A stretch of DNA of 64,000 nt from an uncultured Armatimonadota bacterium. GTDB taxonomy: Bacteria > Armatimonadota > Fimbriimonadia > Fimbriimonadales > Fimbriimonadaceae. The translations under genes and the position numbers were made by a program. Every line of letters starts with the position of its first letter. Within the stretch, counting starts at the first letter, position 1. Positions 60,724 through 64,000 of this stretch are shown here, one piece after another. The notes below the pieces were generated by a model. It did not search any database and was not told the DNA's origin. It saw only the letters and a list, made by a program, of their open reading frames with translations. The stretch lies in contig CAIUHP010000078.1 in assembly GCA_903899015.1 (NCBI GenBank), positions 1 to 64,000 on the forward strand. The letters are read 5' to 3'.

Positions 60724-62633
60724 GGTCGAGTGACCTCCAGATTGGAGAACAGATAGAGTTTAGTAAGTGAGCGAGCCTTCACTTCGGTACCGATCTGAGG
60801 TCCTGGTCGAAAGCCAATCAGGTTTCCAGTGAGGGCGACTCGTTTGCGACGCAGGAGGAACATTCGTATGTCACCGGGGCCATTGTTATCCGAGATCGAG
60901 TCATTGGTGAAATGGACAGGAATGGTCTTCGTAACTCCCGGCTCCATCTTTCCAATTTTGATTTCGTTTTTTCCAACGTAGAGCGTTGCCTCTTCCAAAG
61001 AGTAAGGTCCGGTGTCGGATATTTCGCATCGAGCAGTATCTGGGCCAGTCTTGGTCAGTTGAGCGTGGAACCACTTGCCAATGGGGACTCGTTGTCGATA
61101 GTCAATTTTCCGAAACGCTAAGTTATCGGCAACCAATGTTGGAATGCGAATCTCTCCATCATCCACCGATTCGACTTCCATCATCGCGAGGGCCGCGCCA
61201 TAGCCCTGATCCTCAATACCTTGAAGTGAATCGACATACGATAACTTCAAATCATAGGAGCCAGCTCGAGGAACAAACATCTCGGTGCTACCAGTAAACA
61301 GGGCTTCGTCGCTTCCCTCTTGGCCAATGATCAAGCCTGTCGTCGCGGTCGACATCTTCGCACTATAAAGAGATGCAGCGGAAGTAAACAGGATCGCCGC
61401 AAAGCCAAGACTAATAACGGGAGCGGTAATCCACGCCAATTCTCCCCTTTTCAGTTTTTTGAGAACAAGGAAATTGACCGGGATAACAACGACAAAATAA
61501 CAAGCCAAGATGAGAAACATCCGCCCAGCAGGTGGAAGTTCGGTGCTAAATGGATCGTCTGTAACGCCAGTTGTTGGCGGAATATATCTCGTTGAACCGG
61601 CACCAGGCCCTACGATGCCTGATTGCGGGCTGATTGTCGCCGCGGTCGCTAGGAAATTGGAAGCGGTTACATTCTCACCGACTCGCATGAGCTTTACAAC
61701 GACTTCTTTTCGACCTTCCCACTTATCCATGGGAGATTCAAAGGGATTAAACGAGAAGTACGTGACGTGTCCCAAGCCATACGTTCGGTCGGCGGTGAGT
61801 AAGAGAGATCCTTCCTTTCGACTCGTTGTGCCTTCAAGCGGAGTTCCCGTCATGATCGTCATCGCCGGGGCACGGGAGTTCGCAAGCTCAGATAGGCTTT
61901 GTGAACTTGCCATCTGAGCGAGATGAAATCCGGAAGCGGGCAATAATGGAATCCATCGGGGGTCGGTTAGAATCGGTGCGGAAGCTCCACCGAGGAAGAC
62001 AATGGAGCGTCCGTTGGCTACCCAAAGCTTGATCGCATCGACTTGTTCATTGGTGAGGCGTTCCGATCCGGAACCCAATACGATCGTGTAGATCCCGGTG
62101 TAGCCTAACGGACGGGCGGGTGCGTTTTCGGGTCGAACGTAGGTATCCAGCAAAGTGGCACCCATTTGGTTGTTCGGATTCTCGGGGCCTTCAACGTTTG
62201 AGACTTGGCTTTTAGTCGACTTAATGAAAGAGAGTTCTCCCGGAACATCTCCAATCATCATCACGTGGAGCCCTTCACTGGTTACGCCTGGCACCATGAA
62301 GGAAAAGTTTTGGTTGCCTTGGTCAGTTTCAAGCCGGAACTGAATGTCGTTGTATTGAACGAACGGGAAAACGGTTATGCGCTTGTTTGCGCCACGGGGA
62401 AGTTCGATCGGGTAGGTAACTCCTCCACCTTGGCTGGAGACTCGCAAGAGCCCTCGCGCGTCTGCACCTCCATTTTGGATCGTAACATCGAGCGGAAGGA
62501 TCGCACGACTAGGCAATTCACCCTCGAACGAAGGTCTTACGGATACCTTATAAGGATCAGAGCCCCAGGCTGGCGCAGCGATAGCCGCAACCACCAAAGG
62601 AATTAGCAATATCTTGCCGAATCGCACCTTCAT
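60720..62633 (-). CDS. Exported membrane protein with GATase-like fold
   Basis: 637 residues, first in the operon. A signal peptide ('ILLIPLVVAAIAAPAWG') precedes an Ig-like beta domain (about 30-120). A GATase-like domain follows ('GYTGIYTIVLGSGSERLTNEQVDAIKLWVANGRSIVFLGGAS', 'TDPRWIPLLPASG'), then two membrane helices (about 395-445, 'MFLILACYFVVVIPVNFLVLKKLK') and a C-terminal extracytoplasmic beta domain. Layout resembles the GldG-type extracellular subunit of ABC-2 exporters (DUF4350-like). A signal-level promoter was not identified in the 199 upstream bases. Confidence 0.85.
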   Translation of the reverse strand: MKVRFGKILLIPLVVAAIAAPAWGSDPYKVSVRPSFEGELPSRAILPLDVTIQNGGADARGLLRVSSQGGGVTYPIELPRGANKRITVFPFVQYNDIQFRLETDQGNQNFSFMVPGVTSEGLHVMMIGDVPGELSFIKSTKSQVSNVEGPENPNNQMGATLLDTYVRPENAPARPLGYTGIYTIVLGSGSERLTNEQVDAIKLWVANGRSIVFLGGASAPILTDPRWIPLLPASGFHLAQMASSQSLSELANSRAPAMTIMTGTPLEGTTSRKEGSLLLTADRTYGLGHVTYFSFNPFESPMDKWEGRKEVVVKLMRVGENVTASNFLATAATISPQSGIVGPGAGSTRYIPPTTGVTDDPFSTELPPAGRMFLILACYFVVVIPVNFLVLKKLKRGELAWITAPVISLGFAAILFTSAASLYSAKMSTATTGLIIGQEGSDEALFTGSTEMFVPRAGSYDLKLSYVDSLQGIEDQGYGAALAMMEVESVDDGEIRIPTLVADNLAFRKIDYRQRVPIGKWFHAQLTKTGPDTARCEISDTGPYSLEEATLYVGKNEIKIGKMEPGVTKTIPVHFTNDSISDNNGPGDIRMFLLRRKRVALTGNLIGFRPGPQIGTEVKARSLTKLYLFSNLEVTRP

Positions 62634-62821
62634 AAGCTCAGCCTGTCTTTCGTGTGACGGTTCTTAGTATGCAGAACGTTTGCCAATATTTTACAATTCG
62701 CAAAAGCGAGAGGTTCCAATCTCCTTTGGTGGGTTTTCCCTCGCTCGAACCTTAAACTTATTTCACGCAGAATCTCCACTTAAATAGGAGTAGCCCTTCG
62801 AAAATGTCATGCGACCATAGC

Positions 62822-62827
62822 TACAAT
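62822..62827 (+). promoter_or_regulatory. -10 element of the CsaA-like gene
   Basis: TACAAT ends five bases before the ATG at 62833, so transcription would start at or on the start codon. A degenerate TTCGAA lies about 19 bases upstream as a possible -35. Confidence 0.45.
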
Positions 62828-62832
62828 TTCCT

Positions 62833-63162
62833 ATGATTGAATGGGCTGACTTCGAAAAGGTTGAGATGCGCGTGGGAACGATTCTTCGCGCAGAGGAATT
62901 TCCTGAAGCTCGGAAGCCTGCTTATAAGTTGTTTCTCGACTTTGGAGAGTTTGGAATCAAGCAGTCAAGCGCTCAAATCACGAAGGTTTACTCGCTAGAG
63001 GAGTTACCCGGAATGCAAATTATTGCGGTGACAAACTTCCCGGCCAAGCGAATTGCGGGATTCGAATCTCAAGTGTTGGTGTGCGGGTTTGACCGCGCTC
63101 CGGGCGAAGTTGTTTTGGCTCAACCGGGTCGCGAAGTGCCGAACGGAGCGCGACTCTACTAG
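62833..63162 (+). CDS. csaA: CsaA-like tRNA-binding-domain protein
   Basis: 109 residues of the Trbp111/CsaA fold ('[33 protein letters not shown]', '[15 protein letters not shown]', 'VLVCGFDR'). CsaA forms dimers and acts as a chaperone-like tRNA- or preprotein-binding protein. It is divergent from the nine-gene operon and ends 4 bases from the convergent IscA-type gene. Confidence 0.94.
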   Translation: MIEWADFEKVEMRVGTILRAEEFPEARKPAYKLFLDFGEFGIKQSSAQITKVYSLEELPGMQIIAVTNFPAKRIAGFESQVLVCGFDRAPGEVVLAQPGREVPNGARLY

Positions 63163-63166
63163 TAAC

Positions 63167-63547
63167 CTAAGAGTTTGAAGATCTCGGGGTAAAGCTGGTG
63201 CCACAACCGCAACTTTTGCCGGCATTTGGATTATCGAATTTGAACCCGCCACCAATGAGATTGCCGGTGTAATCAAACGTGCTGCCACGCAGGTAAACCG
63301 CTGACTTGGCGTCACAAACAATCTTCACACCGTCGAAATCGTGCTCGATATCGACGGCCTTGTGATTGGTGTCGAGCTTCATGACGTACTCCAGTCCGCT
63401 GCACCCACCACCTTTGACACCGAGTCGCAAAAATACGTCCGGGCGTGGGTCTTTAGCGACTAGTCGCTTTACTTGAGCGATCGCTTTCTCAGTTACCGAG
63501 ATCGGAAAGATCTCATTGTCGGCGGTGGTTGTTTGTTCCATAGTCAC
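63167..63547 (-). CDS. HesB/IscA-family iron-sulfur carrier
   Basis: 126 residues. The A-type carrier motifs are 'GVKGGGCSGLEYVMKLD' and the C-terminal 'SCGCGTSFTPR' with the two cluster Cys. Unlike the paralogue at 41439 it has no extra Cys-rich tail. The start overlaps the Rrf2 stop by four bases (ATGA), so it is co-transcribed with an IscR-like regulator. Confidence 0.95.
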   Translation of the reverse strand: MTMEQTTTADNEIFPISVTEKAIAQVKRLVAKDPRPDVFLRLGVKGGGCSGLEYVMKLDTNHKAVDIEHDFDGVKIVCDAKSAVYLRGSTFDYTGNLIGGGFKFDNPNAGKSCGCGTSFTPRSSNS

Positions 63548-64000
63548 GAAAGAATGGTCTGGAGCCGTCGAGGCTCACTGAACAGTTGGACATTGCTCGC
63601 TGGCTCTTTTTGCTGCATAAGGTCCGCGAGCGTAATTTTGTAGATGACGTTGTCGACTGCGGTCTGAACAACTTGCCACACCGATCGGACACTGCAGTCA
63701 ATGTCGTGGGTGCAAATCGAGTTGTGCCCCGCGTGCTTATTACAGAACTCAGCGTCGTAAAGCTTGCCACCGAGAGCCGTCAGGACATCGCCAAGGATAA
63801 TTTCTTTTGATGCTCGCGCGAGCGTATAGCCGCCTGTTTGGCCACGCGTACTTTTGATGAAACCGCCCTTGCGCAAGATCATCATGAGCTTGGCGACGTG
63901 TGGTTGAGTCAGCCCTTCAAGCTTGCTGATCTCCAAAATCGTCATGCTGTCATCTGGACCTATCCTAGCAATTTGCAAAAGGCACCGCAGGCCATATTCT
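63544..64000 (-). CDS. Rrf2-family (IscR-like) regulator, truncated by window edge
   Basis: The reading frame runs past the TTG at 63978 to the window end, with 'EYGLRCLLQIARIG' being the normal start of the Rrf2 winged helix, so the 5' end is missing. 'LTQPHVAKLMMILRKGGFIKSTRGQTGGYTLA' is the DNA-binding wing. Three Cys at positions fitting the IscR cluster site ('FCNKHAGHNSICTHDIDC') suggest Fe-S or iron sensing. With the IscA-type gene it forms an iron-sulfur operon. Confidence 0.93.
   Translation of the reverse strand, partial: EYGLRCLLQIARIGPDDSMTILEISKLEGLTQPHVAKLMMILRKGGFIKSTRGQTGGYTLARASKEIILGDVLTALGGKLYDAEFCNKHAGHNSICTHDIDCSVRSVWQVVQTAVDNVIYKITLADLMQQKEPASNVQLFSEPRRLQTILS

Noticed and set aside
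1-64000. CRISPR arrays, transposases, prophage or plasmid origin
   Set aside because: No regularly spaced direct repeats, DDE/recombinase motifs or replication genes were seen by reading.

Overview
The window looks like a chromosomal segment of a free-living heterotroph of the phylum Armatimonadota, most likely class Fimbriimonadia. The best single clue is the pseudopilin at 6567-7442, whose N-terminus has the '[12 protein letters not shown]'-type ending and a C-terminal VDGHAK motif typical of that phylum's large pseudopilin families. The many secreted glycoside hydrolases, the cytosolic sugar-isomerase TIM barrels and the Gfo/Idh enzymes fit the same lifestyle. Taxonomy is inferred from protein style only. 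Genes are dense on both strands. I see no insertion sequence, prophage or CRISPR array.

Layout. 241-7682: secreted GH32 fructosidase; an SDR/TetR pair under a perfect palindromic operator; DUF1801 and DUF1003 proteins; a GNAT enzyme; a pseudopilin with a small lipoprotein. 8073-11127: a three-gene CUT1-type sugar ABC importer without its ATPase. 11257-16101: a poorly conserved stretch of orphan and small membrane genes, a degraded copy of a neighbouring gene's 3' end, a lipoprotein and a tRNA-Arg(CCU). 16476-21782: an orphan Hcp-like gene with an in-frame stop at codon 4 behind a kelch gene, a beta-helix protein, a sugar isomerase, a zinc-ribbon/TPR membrane protein and dUTPase. 21835-24073: the 5-oxoprolinase operon pxpB-pxpA-pxpC. 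24086-29014: uvrA and two unknown genes.

29147-33215: an ECF sigma factor with its zinc-finger anti-sigma factor, then an HtrA/DegP protease, a three-hairpin terminator array, a Fur-family regulator with degenerate metal ligands and a 64-residue orphan protein. 33455-48757: tyrS, a DPP4-like peptidase, argH, a GH31/PA14 glucosidase, DUF503, an IscA-type carrier, a MurI-like protein without either catalytic cysteine, a thioredoxin, a GH29 fucosidase, an Ntn hydrolase and a sugar-catabolic set (TIM-barrel isomerase, aldo/keto reductase, Gfo/Idh oxidoreductase).

49144-62633 is one compact nine-gene minus-strand operon. In transcription order it encodes a secreted GATase-fold membrane protein, an ABC-2 permease, an ABC ATPase, a second ABC-2 permease, a large membrane-anchored coiled-coil protein, a MoxR AAA+ ATPase, a DUF58 protein and two BatA/VWA membrane proteins. 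Genes mostly overlap by a few bases. It fuses a Bat-like MoxR/VWA module to a GldAFG-like ABC exporter module and is the best candidate here for an uncharacterised envelope system. The window ends with a CsaA-like gene, a second IscA-type protein and an Rrf2 regulator cut by the window edge.
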